Source: Shinisaurus crocodilurus (lineage: Eukaryota > Chordata > Lepidosauria > Squamata > Shinisauridae). From it: a DNA stretch of 64,000 bases. Positions 1-11,197 of the stretch are shown here, piece by piece (positions within the stretch are counted from its first letter, which is position 1; the number at the start of each line of letters is the position of its first letter). A program made the translations under genes and the position numbers. The notes below the pieces were generated by a model. The model was not told the origin of the DNA. It made no database searches and saw only the letters and a list, made by a program, of their open reading frames with translations. The stretch spans positions 6,687,980 through 6,751,979 of the forward strand of contig CM037877.1 of NCBI GenBank assembly GCA_021292165.1. Direction: 5' to 3'.

Positions 1-19
1 CCAAGGTTGGAGAACACTG
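1..19. mobile_element. Right end of palindromic hAT MITE (family A), cut by window edge
   Basis: The sequence ends in GGAGAACACTG like all complete copies of the family; the rest lies outside the window. Confidence 0.7.
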
Positions 20-973
20 CTCTATTGCATACATGAACTTTAGTACCTTCTTTTTGTGCTGACAGTGCAAGGCAACAGATAAAAAATGACACCCAATAAG
101 CAGTCAGTAATTGCACGGCCTTTTATGATCTACCTGTTAGAACCTAGTGAGGCAGTTACCAAATCCAGCACTGCTGAGATGATAACAGAGGACTGACTGT
201 AGCATAATCGTTATGCTAGATGAAGTTGTCCCAGTCCAGTCTGACAAGTAGCAATGTGGTGGTACCAGGGTTTGGGCACCGGCCCCTAAATGTGAATCCT
301 TCCTTCCCCAGTCAGCCCCTTTTCCATCTTCCCATGTCAGCATTGGACCAATTTCTCCCCCATCGTCACCGCCAGCAGACCTGTGGCTCAGTGCGCTGTC
401 TCCTCCTCCCCCTAGAAATGGAGGAGCATCTATCAGATTCTGCCAGATTTCTGAAGTAGGGAGGCACGACGAAGCCCTTCTTATCCCTTCGTAATTTGGG
501 GAATTCTGACCCAACGCGCGCTGGCATCCTGCCCGAACATGAATTCTGAATGAGCTTCCAGACGCAAAAGCAGAGATACTTTGCATCGTCGCTCTTCTGG
601 CCCGTTGGGTCCCTCTTGCCTTCAGTGGGCAGAGGCAGGGAATGGCATCTGTGTCTTGTTCACGGGGGCTGTAACCTATTTCCATGCCATCCTACGGTAC
701 TCAGCATTAGGGCGGGGTGTGTGTGCCAATGCTGGTCACAATGGAGCTTTTGAGTGCTATTGTTTTCAATGGGAGAGCTTTGTAAGCATGTGTGCTTAAA
801 TCTCCCTCAGTGAGGGCAATGGGATTGAAAATGCTCTGTTGTTTCCACTGATATCCCCCCCCCCCCCGCCCCGGGTAGGGTTAAGCTTCTCTACTGGATG
901 ATCAGAATGAAATTCGGGGCGGTGACATTACAATTCCATCCTGATCAAATCTTTGCTTTGTTTCATTTTCCAG

Positions 974-1092
974 ATGCCATTTGGGCTTTTGCTGGCGACC
1001 AGCTGTTCGTAACGGGTCCCAACGGCACCGCGGGCATTTTCGCTACCTATCCATCAGAACACTTGAACTCCTTGAATGGATTTTTTGACCAG
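974..1092 (+). CDS. AQP3: AQP3 exon 4 (loop C)
   Basis: The acceptor tttccag precedes 974 and the donor gtaaga follows 1092. The exon begins with two bases of a split Asp codon and ends in phase 0. It encodes [20 protein letters not shown] and continues to NGFFDQ. It carries the loop C glycosylation sequon NGT. Confidence 0.95.
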
Positions 1093-4000
1093 GTAAGAGA
1101 GTTGGAGGGCTGCCTGCGGCCAGGCATTTCATAACAGTTCAGTTTAAAAGCCCGAATGGATGAGATACAGAGCTCTGTGCGCAGGATCTCCTGGTGTTTT
1201 AGTTTTAACTTAAAACTGGCAGCACGGACCTCCCTGGATTGGATCAGGGCAGCAGCACTGGGAGAGAGAGGACTCATCCTTTCTCCCATGTCATTTCCCA
1301 GATACAAATAGTCCCACCAAAACTGGGGAAAACAGACTGTTGTCAACAGTAGATGTTGACAGTGCTAAAACTCAAAATGGCAAGTTGCCAATAATTTGAG
1401 ACATAAATGACAACATTTTTGCCATGATAGCTAAATGGAACCACCATGGACAAAGGCAGTATATCTTTGAAGACACGAAGCTAGGGGGAAAAAACAGGTG
1501 AAAGCCCTCACCTTCTTTCCCTGCCTGTTGCCAGCGTCTGACCGAGGCCATATGCTTGGGACTTTCGGAAACAAAACATTGGACTAGATCAACTCTTCAA
1601 CAACCTGGTGCCCTCCGGATGTTTTGGACTACAATTCCCATCATCCCTGGCCATTGGCCATGATGGAGGGCAGGGCACCAGGTTGGGGAAGGAGGGCCCG
1701 TGGTCTGATCCAGTAAGGCTCTTCTTAAGTTCTTGAAAAATTCTTTTGTAAACAACTGTACTTCCTTCTTCTCCTTTCCCCTCTAAGTTCATTGGCACAG
1801 CAGCTTTGCTTGTTTGCATCTTGGCCATCGTGGATCCCTACAACAACCCAGTTCCCAGAGGGCTGGAGGCTTTCACCATCGGCTTTGTCATCTTGGTGAT
1901 TGGAACTTCCATGGGCTTCAACTCTGGATACGCTGTCAACCCAGCCCGAGACTTCGGGCCTCGTCTCTTCACAGCCATTGCTGGCTGGGGCACAGAAGTT
2001 TTCACGTAAGTGAATCTCTCATCATTGTACCTTCACAGCAAACAATTTGAATGTAATCAAGAGGGACATCTTTGCATCTGCCTTTATTTCACTTTTCATT
2101 CGTGAATAATGAACTCAGGATGAAACGCCAGCTTGTTAATGTCTCTGGAACAGGGCCGTTATTGTTATTGTTATTTATTTATTTATTATACTTACACCCC
2201 GCCTTTTTTCCTGCAAGGAACCCAAGGCGGTTTACATAATCCTCCTCCTCCTCCTCTCCATTTTATCCTCACAACAACCCTGTGAGGTAGGTTAGGCTGA
2301 GAGTCAGTGACTGGCCCAAAGTCACCCAGTGCGTTTCATGGCCGAGCGGGGACCAGAACCCGGATCTCCTGAGTCCCAGTCCAACACTCTTCACCAACAC
2401 TCACCAGTCCAACAGTCCAACACTCTCACTCTCATCCTGTTACAAAGGATGCTGATTTGGGGGTGCTGCTAGGATTACTAACTTAGCAACTTGGGGACTT
2501 TAGTATATGAGACAACAGAAGGAGTACATTGTTACTACTGGAGAGTCTGTAGGCCGGGACCTAGGTTGGGGAAGGCCATCATTCATAAGCGTTCCCGAAT
2601 TTCCTTAATGGATAGTATTCTGACATTGTGAAGTAGCCAGGGATGTAGCATTGTTCACGTAAACAAGTTTGAGACTGAAACACATTAAGGGCACAGTCCT
2701 ATGAACGTTTAGACATAGCTGGCCTGGGGAATGCTGAGAGTTGTAGGACTTCTTTCTGTCTAAACGTGCATAGGACTGTGCCCTAAGTGGTTCTTACTGT
2801 GTGACAAGTTGACCACAAGAGGAGACTCTGGGCTGAACGAACCCACCAGAAATCCCAGCTCACTGCAGTGAGGCTTCTTAAAAGGTGTAGAAACCTCTCA
2901 AGCTATTCAGGGTATGGAGAGTTCTTGACAGAACCTCAAGATTCATGTCCAGATATAGTCCTGGTCTTGCCTAGATATTATCTCAGGACAACAAATGGTA
3001 AACAAGTCCTCATCTGACCTCATGGGAAATGCTTTGGAGATCAACGTGGTCCACGGAGCCCCGTGGTCTCATTGTACATAGTGGGAGGGGAATGTCTAGG
3101 TTTACTTTTGGAGAGTGAAAGACTAAGAATGACCAGCCGACAGAGGAGGCTACCCACTACATCAGTCACTGATCAGGGTGTGCTTCCTGAGATGGAACAG
3201 GCAGCCGCTTCCAAGAACAAGTTGTTTGAAAGGACACAATGCCAGAGCAGAGAGTCATGTAGGGATGCAGCAGGGAAACGGCTCCGCAGAAGGGTCTTTT
3301 GGGCTCACATGAGTTAAATTTCTGAAGGCATAATGGCGCAGGGATGTTGAAGAGTCCTTGGTCTCGAGTCACAAGTCGAGTCACGAGTCTTTGGACCCGA
3401 GTCTCGAGTCCGAGTCCGAGTCCGAGTCCTTGGTCCAAAATGGTGACTCACGAGTCACGAGTCCTGAGTCACTCCCAAAACTGACTCCACGAGTCCCTAT
3501 TAAAATCAATGGGGTTTCCCACCAACAAAATAAGGCTACTTCAGATGTGTGGCTTAAATAAATTCTAGGCACAAGTGTGCCTTTTTATTTCAAAACTCTG
3601 CAACTGATTTTGGCAAGAACAGACCAGGCAGACAAACCCAAAATAACCAGGCAGGCAGAGGAGGCAGGGAACCCCAAAGCAGGCAGGCAGAGGCCTTTGT
3701 CTTGGACAATTCAACTGCTGAACAGGTCAAGAAGAGACCAGGCAGGCAGAGGAGGCTGGGAACCCCAAACAGGCAGGCAGAGGCAGCCAAACCCAAAATG
3801 TCTGACCCTAACCCAAACCCCCCACAACAACACATCAATCAAAATAAATCTCAACACATCATTGGGGCTGCGCTCCTGGTAGCTGTCCATAGTGGCCGAG
3901 CAGCGGCGCGCCTCGCTTCCATGCGCTCTTCACCGGTGATCGCGCTCCTTCTGGCACAGCCAGAAGACTCGTCAACAGCCCAGGGATGTTGACGAGTCCT

Positions 4001-5013
4001 TGGTCTCGAGTCCTGAGTCGAGTCTCGAGTCCCATTAAAAATATTGGGACTCGAGTCCGAGTCGAGTCAGAGGGGGGACTCAGTCCGACTCACGAGTCGA
4101 GTCCTCGAGTCCGAGTCCCCATCCCTGTAATGGCGAGGAGTGCAGTAGAGAGCTAAGGAAAACACCCATGCCGAATTACCTCAATGAGCCTTAAAGATGC
4201 TTCATTTAGGCTGAACATCACCCATAGGTTAGGGGCCAGGGATGTTAACTGTGGCTCAGGCTGGCTCAGCTTGTCTGAGCGTGGAAAGCTAAGCAGGGTC
4301 AAGCCTGGTTATTACTTGGACGGGAGAACCCTCCTCTAGTTTCCTGCATTGAGCAGGGGGTTGGACTCAATGGCCTTGTAACAGGCCCCTTCCGACTCTA
4401 TGATCCTATGAAACCTATGAAATTAGATCTGGATATTAAGTTTAAGGAGAATGCTAACAGTGAATAAGGGTGCTGTGCTGGCTGGGGAATGCTGGTCGTT
4501 GTAGGACTTTTTCCTATCTAAATATGTGCACAGCATTGCACCCTTAGAAAACTTTTCAGAGTTTAAAAATGTTTTAATGTTTTAAATTATAAGTTGCCTT
4601 GGGATCCCTTTCTGGGCCAAAAGTTGACTCAGAAATAATTAAAGAAAGAAAGAAAGAAAGAAAGAAGAGTGATCAAGAAGAAGAAAAGGCGGCACAAGTG
4701 GAAAGATGAGTTTTAAGAAGGTTTTTGAAATCAGTAAGAGAAGCAAGCAAAACACCGGCGTGGCGGAGGAGACACCGCCCTCCCTGCCCAGCGTTCCTAG
4801 CTTACCCCTCCTTTTCTTGTGCTTGTATCTTCCAGGACCGGGAGACAGTGGTGGTGGATCCCCGTCGTCGCCCCTTTCCTAGGCGCCGCCGCTGGCGTAG
4901 CGGTCTACCAGCTGATGATTGGATGCCACGACGAACCAGCTCATCCTCATCGTGAATCGAATGATGAGGAAACCGTCAAGCTGTCCAACGTGAAGCAGAG
5001 AGACAGTGTTTGA
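974..5013 (+). CDS. AQP3: Aquaporin-3, 3' part of gene (exons 4-6 of 6)
   Basis: AQP3 is an aquaglyceroporin, a plasma-membrane channel for water, glycerol and hydrogen peroxide, in epithelia often basolateral. Three exons join at matching phases: 974-1092, 1788-2005 and 4836-5013. They encode about 171 residues of the C-terminal half. Exon 4 gives extracellular loop C with the N-glycosylation sequon NGT, exon 5 gives membrane helices 4-5 and the second pore motif NPARD, and exon 6 gives helix 6 and the cytoplasmic tail. The D after NPAR is the aquaglyceroporin mark, and the stretches [33 protein letters not shown] and YQLMIGCH match mammalian AQP3 from memory. Exon 4 starts with the last two bases of a codon, so an upstream exon must end in phase 1; it lies left of the window. 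No frame damage is seen. Family assignment is very sure; orthology to AQP3 rather than AQP7, 9 or 10 rests on close residue similarity. Confidence 0.95.
1600..1693. mobile_element. Old fold-back MITE in AQP3 intron
   Basis: Inverted ends caacctggtgccctcc and its complement flank a core with the motif for 'gttttggactacaattccca'. It is a diverged relative of the palindromic family A. Confidence 0.6.
1788..2005 (+). CDS. AQP3: AQP3 exon 5 (helices 4-5, second NPA motif)
   Basis: The acceptor ctctaag precedes 1788 and the donor gtaagt follows 2005. The exon starts in phase 0 at [20 protein letters not shown] and ends after two bases of a Thr codon. It holds the pore motif NPARD. Confidence 0.96.
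2158..2400 (-). mobile_element. tRNA-derived SINE
   Basis: Read on the minus strand it has a tRNA-like head (B box ggttctggtcc) and a body ending in a region for ggaaaaaaggcggggt, followed by an A/T-rich (aataaat) tail. Same family at 10140, 27845, 30670 and elsewhere. Confidence 0.75.
2692..2785. mobile_element. Fold-back element (family B)
   Basis: The arms ggcacagtcctatg and its complement cataggactgtgcc bracket a short core that contains a tcctacaactc-like motif in reverse. It is related in style to family A but has different ends. Confidence 0.6.
3339..4127. mobile_element. Non-autonomous hAT element with GAGTC-rich ends
   Basis: The 789-bp element begins CAGGGATG and ends CATCCCTG and is flanked by the exact 8-bp target duplication taatggcg (3331-3338 and 4128-4135). 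The outer ~140 bp at each end are arrays of GAGTC/GACTC units. The interior is unrelated, with a gcaggcagaggagg minisatellite, and a second copy of the left terminus lies at about 3981. No transposase frame is present. Confidence 0.88.
4246..4412 (+). mobile_element. 5S-rRNA-derived SINE with CR1 tail
   Basis: The head carries the 5S internal promoter region (gtggaaagctaagcagggtc, then gcctggttattacttgga). The tail is the CR1 3' end, with ttggactcaatggcc and a tctatgatc-type repeat. Confidence 0.8.
4466..4548. mobile_element. Fold-back element (family B), one arm
   Basis: It shares ggctggggaatgctgg, gttgtaggac and the cagcattgcaccctta end with the copy at 2692. The other arm is short or degraded. 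Confidence 0.5.
4641..4667. repeat. (AAAG)n microsatellite
   Basis: About six AAAG units in tandem. Confidence 0.85.
4836..5013 (+). CDS. AQP3: AQP3 exon 6 (helix 6, C-terminal tail, stop)
   Basis: The acceptor cttccag precedes 4836. The first base completes the Thr codon from exon 5, and the reading continues [20 protein letters not shown], then [12 protein letters not shown]. It ends [15 protein letters not shown] with a TGA at 5011-5013. The other open frame over this stretch (arginine-rich) is a shadow. Confidence 0.95.
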
Positions 5014-5095
5014 GGCTGCCAGGGAAAGCCGCCTGCTGCCCCTTGTTGTACCTGTGGACAATTTTTAAATAAACAAAGGACTGAAATAACCAAAG
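5014..5095 (+). other. AQP3: AQP3 3' untranslated region (minimal)
   Basis: This short stretch follows the AQP3 stop and contains an AATAAA at 5068-5073. Cleavage would fall near 5085-5100. A longer 3' UTR using a later signal, such as the AT-rich part near 7110-7140, cannot be excluded. Confidence 0.55.
5068..5073 (+). terminator. AQP3: AQP3 polyadenylation signal
   Basis: A canonical AATAAA lies 55 bp after the AQP3 stop codon on the same strand. Confidence 0.6.
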
Positions 5096-5099
5096 AAAA

Positions 5100-6385
5100 G
5101 AGAGGGGAGAACAAGGCAGACACACAACAGGAGTTTGTGGGGGGCAGGAGGGCGTTTGCCCCTTATTGACTTAGTCTTCTCTGTCCCGAGTTTCTTTGCG
5201 TACCCTTGATGTATTTGCTTTAGCAAGTTGCCTATCACTGTCGTGCAATTGTGGTCTTACTCTGTCTGCACTGGGGAGCTGTGTGACCAGCGGTTAAAGC
5301 ACAAGGCTGGCCATTTTACGGCCAGATTCTTAAGCGTCTTCTTTCGCCAAGTACTACGTAACAGGCGTGTTGCTTTGAACCTCGGTACTGTTTCCCTCGT
5401 TGGCAGGATGTGGGTTCGAATGATGTTGATTCACCATTGTGAATTGTTTTGGAGCCACTGGGTCGGTTAGGGCTGGGAAGCGTATTATGCAGTTGCTGCC
5501 TATTACTTTGTGGACCAAAAACCAGTCGCAGAGCGTGGCTGGATTCATCCCAGTACATATTGAGTAAGGGATTATGGGCCCAGGTTGGTCAAGCTTTTCC
5601 TCAGAATAAGCTACAACAGAGGGAAGCCTTCGGTGGGGTGGGAACAGAAATTTTACAGATGTGCATGAAAAATCATTGCCAGGAACTGCTGTTGGAGAAA
5701 AAAAAGACTGTGGGAAAAGTTGAATTTTTGTAGGTTATCTTCCATCGTGTTCAAGATTCATTACAGAAACTTTTCACGTGGCTCATTGCATTCTATCACA
5801 AATATGGTGTTCAACTTTTGATAAGTGTGTGTGTATGTGTGGGCGCATGTAAATTTAGTTCTTGCTTCAGGCTGAGTTTTTCTTTTTTTTCTTTTGATAC
5901 ATTTATAAAACTATATCCCCAGGTAGTTACGCCTAGGCCTCATTCACACCGTCTGAGTTACTATCCTACACAGAGTTCAGCATGCTTGTAATCGGTGGGC
6001 TTAAGAGCAGTTCACTTGGGGCAGAATCGTGGCCCAGGACTTGTATTGCAATAAACACTAATTCCACCCTCAACCATACTTGTGCAATGCAGCAGATATT
6101 GGAGGGAAATGGTGCATGACTATGCTTATCAATACGAGCATACACTAAGGAGGCTTTCCCTGCAGGCCGTCACACCCCAACGTGCATTGGGGCAAGGCAG
6201 ACATTCTAGTCAGCCACGACCAGCAAGCTAGAATGGTCCTGTGCTGTCCTTATAAGGATGCCTGTCTGGGAAGTTCAGATTTGGACTGTCAATATGATAC
6301 AATGGTTCAGTAGCTGGACTCTCATTTATTATATAACAGAGATTGCTAAAAAAAAAAACCCTTTTGGTTGTGGTCTAAAAGATCA
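5100..6385. other. Intergenic stretch without recognised feature
   Basis: I see no coding exon, SINE or LINE here. Short open frames lack family resemblance and splice context. Confidence 0.5.
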
Positions 6386-6387
6386 CA

Positions 6388-6470
6388 TAGAATCATAGAA
6401 TCATAGAAAAGTAGAGTTGGAAGGGGCCTACAAGGCCATCGAGTCCAACCCCCTGCTCAATGCAGGAATG
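6388..6470 (-). mobile_element. CR1 LINE 3' end
   Basis: The catagaatcatagaatcata repeat followed by gtagagttggaaggggccta and gtccaaccccctgctcaatg is the reversed CR1 3' terminus, strongly 5' truncated. Confidence 0.85.
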
Positions 6471-7558
6471 TCATTCCTTGGATCGGAATGTCTCCTCTCT
6501 GGAAAATAGGCTGCGTGTACACTGGCTCGTTGGAAGTGTAGAGGTTGGCTTGCGGTGCTTCTCACTCCAGCTGCATTATGCGAATGCAATGCCTTATGAA
6601 TGTACGAAGCTGCCATAGTGAGTCCACCTCGCCCAGTATTATCTGCCATGATGTGCAGTGGTTCTCCACAGTCTCAGGCAGCGAGAGGTCTTCCCCAGCC
6701 ACACTTCCCACAATCCTTTTCAAGGGAGATGCTTGGGACTGATACCAAAAGGCACCATGTTTTCAGGTAGCGCATCTACTTGTGATGCCAACTTTGCCAC
6801 CTGGTAGCTGTGGTACCATGGGAAGTTGGGGACGACGGCGACAAAGGACACAAATTGGTTTCTTTTTGTTTTGGGGACACTAATCGTCTCACCACCACCA
6901 CCCCCTCGGTGTTCATCTGCAGGTCATTGAAGAAGTGCATCCACTTAAATGAGTTAACAAGTTCATTAAGGGTGTGTGTGGGGGAATCCATTGTAAGAGA
7001 GGACAAATCTTTGTATGTGTGTTTTTCCAATTTGATGCATACCTGCAATCAGTTACGTAGCTCCTGCACAATTTGTAAAGTCTATACCATTTGTAATGTA
7101 TTTACAATTTGTTTGTTTTTTTAAAATAAAATAAATACATATATACATTGTATAATTTCTGTCTCCGGGCTATTTTATTTGTTAACCAGTTCGTAATAAA
7201 AATGTTGACAGTGGATGTGCCTCTATTACAATAATCTGCTGGTCACAGACTCTGTACCAATTAATCCATTACATTTACTATGTTCCTCCTGATCAACCAG
7301 AGAATGCCCTGGGTAGCACACAGTTTATTCAATGTAGAAATAGCACATAGAATAAATGCAATAATAGAACATAGCCAAAACGTAAAAACAGCAGTGTAAA
7401 ATTCACAACTGGCCACCGTACATTGCCGGTGCACCAGCTATAGCCAGGTCACTGTTGGCTATTCTAATGTTGGTCACCGTGGCAGAAATAGTAAAGTGCT
7501 TCTCTCCTCTGATCTTGGAGCTTCTGGAAACAATAGGTTCACCTAACATACCATTCAT

Positions 7559-7803
7559 TGACCTGGTTTACACAACACAGCAAGCCAGAGTATAAGTTGA
7601 GTATGAGTTGAGTGACGGTTGTCATTGATCTGTGGGTTGTTGTGTCGTTTGAACCCAGCCACACGAACAAACCATAGTTTGTTAACCATGAACAACTCAC
7701 CGTTCACAACCCAACAACAAATCATGGGTTCTCTTTGTTGGCTGTTCGTGGTTAGCAAACCATGGTTTGTTAGCATGGCTGGGTTCATACAACACAAAAA
7801 CCC
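7559..7803. mobile_element. GGTTGT-rich fold-back element (family C)
   Basis: Inverted copies of a gggttcacacaacac / gtgttgtgtgaaccc-type end enclose repeated aaccatgggttgtt and caacaacaaaccatggg motifs. It is an old copy of a family seen at least eight times in the window. Confidence 0.6.
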
Positions 7804-8004
7804 ATGAAACAGCTTAAAGCCAGGTTACCTGACTGAGCATTTCATCCCATATTTGAAGAACCATCAATCCTTGATTTACACAAAAATCCACTTTTTGTAT
7901 GAATTGCAGTACTGATGCCCTAAGTCCCAATCTCCCAGGATTTGTCTTGTCTGGGAACAGGGCTGGACGAATCTCTCAGTTTTGCTTTCTCCTGCATTTG
8001 AATG

Positions 8005-8039
8005 AATGAATGAATGAATGAATAAATAAATAAATAAAT
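8005..8039. repeat. (GAAT)n / (AAAT)n microsatellite
   Basis: Tandem gaat units pass into aaat units. Confidence 0.8.
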
Positions 8040-8182
8040 CTCACATTCTTTCAATCCCATACATGGTGAAAATGGTGGATTTTGTTAAGTTCTTATCAAA
8101 AACAAACTGGAACAAAATTCTCACCCATCTGCACTGGCCAAATTCAATAGGTACAGCTATTCCCAGCAGTGGAAGGGGCCAT

Positions 8183-8356
8183 TGACAGGCCTGTGGCTCA
8201 TGTTGGCTCAGCTTGTCTGAGTGTGGAAAGCTAAGTCGGGTCAGGCCTGGTTATTACTTGGATGGGAGACCCCTCCTCTAGTTTCCTGCATTGAGCAGGG
8301 GGTTGGACTCGATAGCCTTGTAGGCTCCTTCCAGCTCTATGATCTATGAATCTATG
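8183..8356 (+). mobile_element. 5S-rRNA-derived SINE with CR1 tail
   Basis: Same structure as the copy at 4246, with the 5S-like box ggtcaggcctggttattact and the tail gagcagggggttggactcga. Confidence 0.8.
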
Positions 8357-8715
8357 TTGTATCTGCCTGCCATGTAGCTCTTAAAGAGGAGTAGCCTGTC
8401 AAAAAGATGAGGTGGCAACCCTAATTCAGCAGTATCATGGTTACACAGGGATTCAAACCCAGACTTTTAAGAGCTAGGTTCTCAAACCTCAAGCCTGGAT
8501 GGACGAATCAATCAATTTCTCCTGCATTTAAGTTTTTTAATGTCCATTTTTGTTCTGTCCCAAATAAATTTGTGAATTTTGGCACGTTCTTATTAAAAAA
8601 TATCGAACCGAGCAAGATCTCACCCATGCCTATTTGGGAATGGTAGTTCTGAGGTCTTTTACAGAAATGCCCAGGAAGGTTGAAATACTCGCTCACAGGT
8701 CCTATTGACAGGCCT

Positions 8716-8800
8716 TCCCCAGCACCTTCCAGAGGAGTTGGACTAGCCTGGCTAGAGGGTTGTGGGAGTTGTAGTCCAACACATCTGGAGGGCACCACCA
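8716..8800. mobile_element. Fragment of old fold-back MITE
   Basis: It carries gggagttgtagtccaacaca and tctggagggcacca, one arm of the family A relatives. Confidence 0.5.
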
Positions 8801-8811
8801 GCTCAGGTAAG

Positions 8812-9170
8812 GCTAGTAGTAGTAGAAGTAGTAGGCGATCACTCGTGACCGAGTAAGATTGTCTTCCAGGACAAAATTACAAAAAAGAAAATTATAAAAG
8901 GAGGAAATTCTAAAGAAAAATTGCGTAGACTCTAGCGATGGGTCCGTAAGTGACTGTGGAGGCCAGTTCTAGATCCACACAGCTTCCCACAGCGAGGACA
9001 CAGGTTCCCAGATGGAAGATGGCCCTGTGAAGGATTCGTTTGACGTGCTTTTCGCCGTCAAACGTTTCTCCCTTTCGCCTTGCACTCGGGCTTCTTCAAA
9101 GTCCATGGAACCTTTGTGAGAGGCCGGCCTCCATTTAGATGGATCTAAGGCTAGGATCAAAGGCACCTTC
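8812..9170 (-). mobile_element. Non-LTR retrotransposon 3' end
   Basis: On the minus strand it encodes the decayed end of a reverse-transcriptase protein (SKWRPASHKGSMDFEEARV), followed by a 3' UTR with ctcggtcacgagtgatcgcc and a short trinucleotide tail. A cleaner copy lies at 53590. Clade not assigned. Confidence 0.65.
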
Positions 9171-9915
9171 AGGTCAGCTTTGCCTAGACAAGGACGAGGC
9201 TTCCCACAGCATTTTATCTGACCTGGAATTTCAGCTGCAGCAGTGGCACCCTTGATGTGTTACGGTTGTTCACAGCTCACCTTGGTGCTACTTCCTGGAA
9301 ATGGGGGTTAACTTGAGACGAGCAGAATTGGGATCTTGCCCTGGGCCAGAGAATTAAACAAGTTATGGCACTGAAGAACATCCCTTCACTTGAAATAACT
9401 TGTTTAGCTTTCTTTTCTTTTCTTTTTTGAGATTCCACCAGACTCATGGAAGACGCTTTCAATGTTTTCTTGATTTATCTGGACCAAGGTGCCTCTCCCA
9501 GTGCTGGGAAAGTATTTCCCTTTATTTCTAGGTGCGTGGGAGGGGCAGGACAAATGACTGTTAAGAATGCTGCACTTTCCCATTATTAAACATTTTAAAG
9601 TCTCTGCGGGGTTTTTGCTTCCCTGTCATGGTTCTTTGCAAGACAGGACAAGCTTGCTCCAAGTTGGTTCAGAAAAGTTACACGCTGTATTTGATACACA
9701 GCGGCTGTAAAAGATACATATCCAAGAAACTGGCTGGGGTCAGTGGGTTTCCTTCACTTTTGCAGCCGGTTTCGGCATAAGCATGCACTGCACCTGAAAA
9801 TGCAGGTGTGGCTACAACCCAAAGGTTCTTTGCAACTGAGATCTTTGGGACTCTCTCCATGCCATTGTGGTGAGAGCTGCCAGATATTTGGACAGAGACC
9901 TGTTGGGCAAACTAT

Positions 9916-10010
9916 CATAGAATCATAGAATCATAGAAAAGTAGAGTTGGAAGGGGCCTACAAGGCCATCGAGTCCAACCCCCTGCTCAATGCAGGAATC
10001 CAGGTCAAAG
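9916..10010 (-). mobile_element. CR1 LINE 3' end
   Basis: Same terminus as at 6388, extending slightly further (aggtcaaagcatctctgac). Confidence 0.85.
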
Positions 10011-10139
10011 CATCTCTGACATCTATATATTACAGTGCAGCCATGTGGAATGGCTAAGGTGGCCACACCCGTCTTGCCAAAAAAAGAGGAAGTGCATCAC
10101 CCAAATGAGGAAAAAAATGGGCAAGGATTGGCAACCAAA

Positions 10140-10380
10140 TTTATTTATTTATTTATTTATTATATTTATACCTTGCCTTTTTTCCCTGTAAGGAACCCAA
10201 GGCGGCTTACATAATCTTCCTCCTCCTCTCCATTTTATCCTCACAACAACCCTGTGAGGTAGGTGAGGCTGAGAGTCAGTGACTGGCCCAAAAGTCACCC
10301 AGTGAGTTTCATGGCCGAGCGGGGACTAGAACCCGGATCTCCTGAGTCCCCAGTCCAACACTCTCACCACTACACCACAA
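10140..10380 (-). mobile_element. tRNA-derived SINE
   Basis: Full-length-looking copy. The (ttta)n tail lies at its left end and the tRNA-like head, with the B box in gagatccgggttctagtccc reversed, at its right. Confidence 0.8.
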
Positions 10381-10390
10381 ATTGTATGTG

Positions 10391-10420
10391 TTGATATATA
10401 TATATATATATATATATCAA
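10391..10420. repeat. (TA)n palindrome
   Basis: A TA run enclosed by ttga and tcaa forms a perfect 30-bp palindrome. Confidence 0.8.
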
Positions 10421-10439
10421 CATATGCAATTTGGCTGCA

Positions 10440-10625
10440 AATTTGGGAATGTTAACTATAAATTAATATTATAAATATTAACTAATAAATAAATAAATAT
10501 TAACTATAAAATAACTATAAAACTGTAACATCAATAAATATTAACTATAACTATATAGTTATATATAGTTAACTAGTATATTAACTATAACTATAAATAT
10601 TAACTATGTTTAACTATAATTTAAC
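10440..10625. repeat. AT-rich degenerate tandem repeat (TAACTATAAA-like)
   Basis: Repeated ttaactataa and aaatattaactat units of uneven spacing make up about 180 bp of almost pure A/T. Confidence 0.75.
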
Positions 10626-10667
10626 TAGAAATACAATACATCTCACCATAGTGGAGAAGACAATCCA

Positions 10668-11042
10668 TGCCAGCTCCAGATTTTTGGAAGCCCTTAGGCA
10701 AGACACCCTCTATGGGCTCCCTCCCTCCGTGAATCTACCTTCTTCCCACCACTATAAACCAGTGGCTCTTGCTCCTCATCCTCCTTCTCATCATGGCTAC
10801 CACTTCCTTGCTTGGCAGGCAGACAGCCAGTGAGCAAGGAGTCAGCGGCATCTCCTGGTCCTCCTTCTCACCACCACCACCACCGTTACCTGGGCCAGAG
10901 AGCGAGAGGCAGGTGAAAAGGAAGATTGCAAAGGTGAAGAGGAGGAGCAACTCCAGGGGGCTCTTGTCAATGGGTCGCTGCTGGGGTGTGGGCCCTGGGC
11001 AAGTGCCCGCCCGTGCCTACCTTTGACACCGGCATACCCCTC
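10668..11042. mobile_element. Dispersed DNA-type repeat, copy 1
   Basis: It shares its order of motifs (ctcctcatcctccttctcat, tgcttggcaggcagac, gggccagagagcgagag, cgtgcctacctttgacacc) with the split copy at 36150-36386 and 37215-37320. The open frame over it is not a gene. Confidence 0.6.
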
Positions 11043-11109
11043 CAACATTTCACAGATGAAAATAGGGACGGACACACATGTGAATTTGAAAGAGGTATGG
11101 TTGAGCAAC

Positions 11110-11197
11110 GTGAAGGTGTGGTCAAGGGGGCGTGGCCAGGCAACATGAGGGCGTGGCCAAGGGCGTGGCCAGGCAACATGAGGGCATGGTCAAGTAC
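11110..11197. repeat. Minisatellite, about 33-bp unit
   Basis: The unit gcgtggccaggcaacatgag plus a spacer gcgtggccaag occurs about two and a half times. Confidence 0.75.

Noticed and set aside
137..685. 182-codon minus-strand open frame in an AQP3 intron
   Set aside because: No family resemblance, low-complexity composition and no splice context.
4246..4412. 5S rRNA gene
   Set aside because: Only the internal promoter region is conserved and a CR1 tail follows; it is a SINE.
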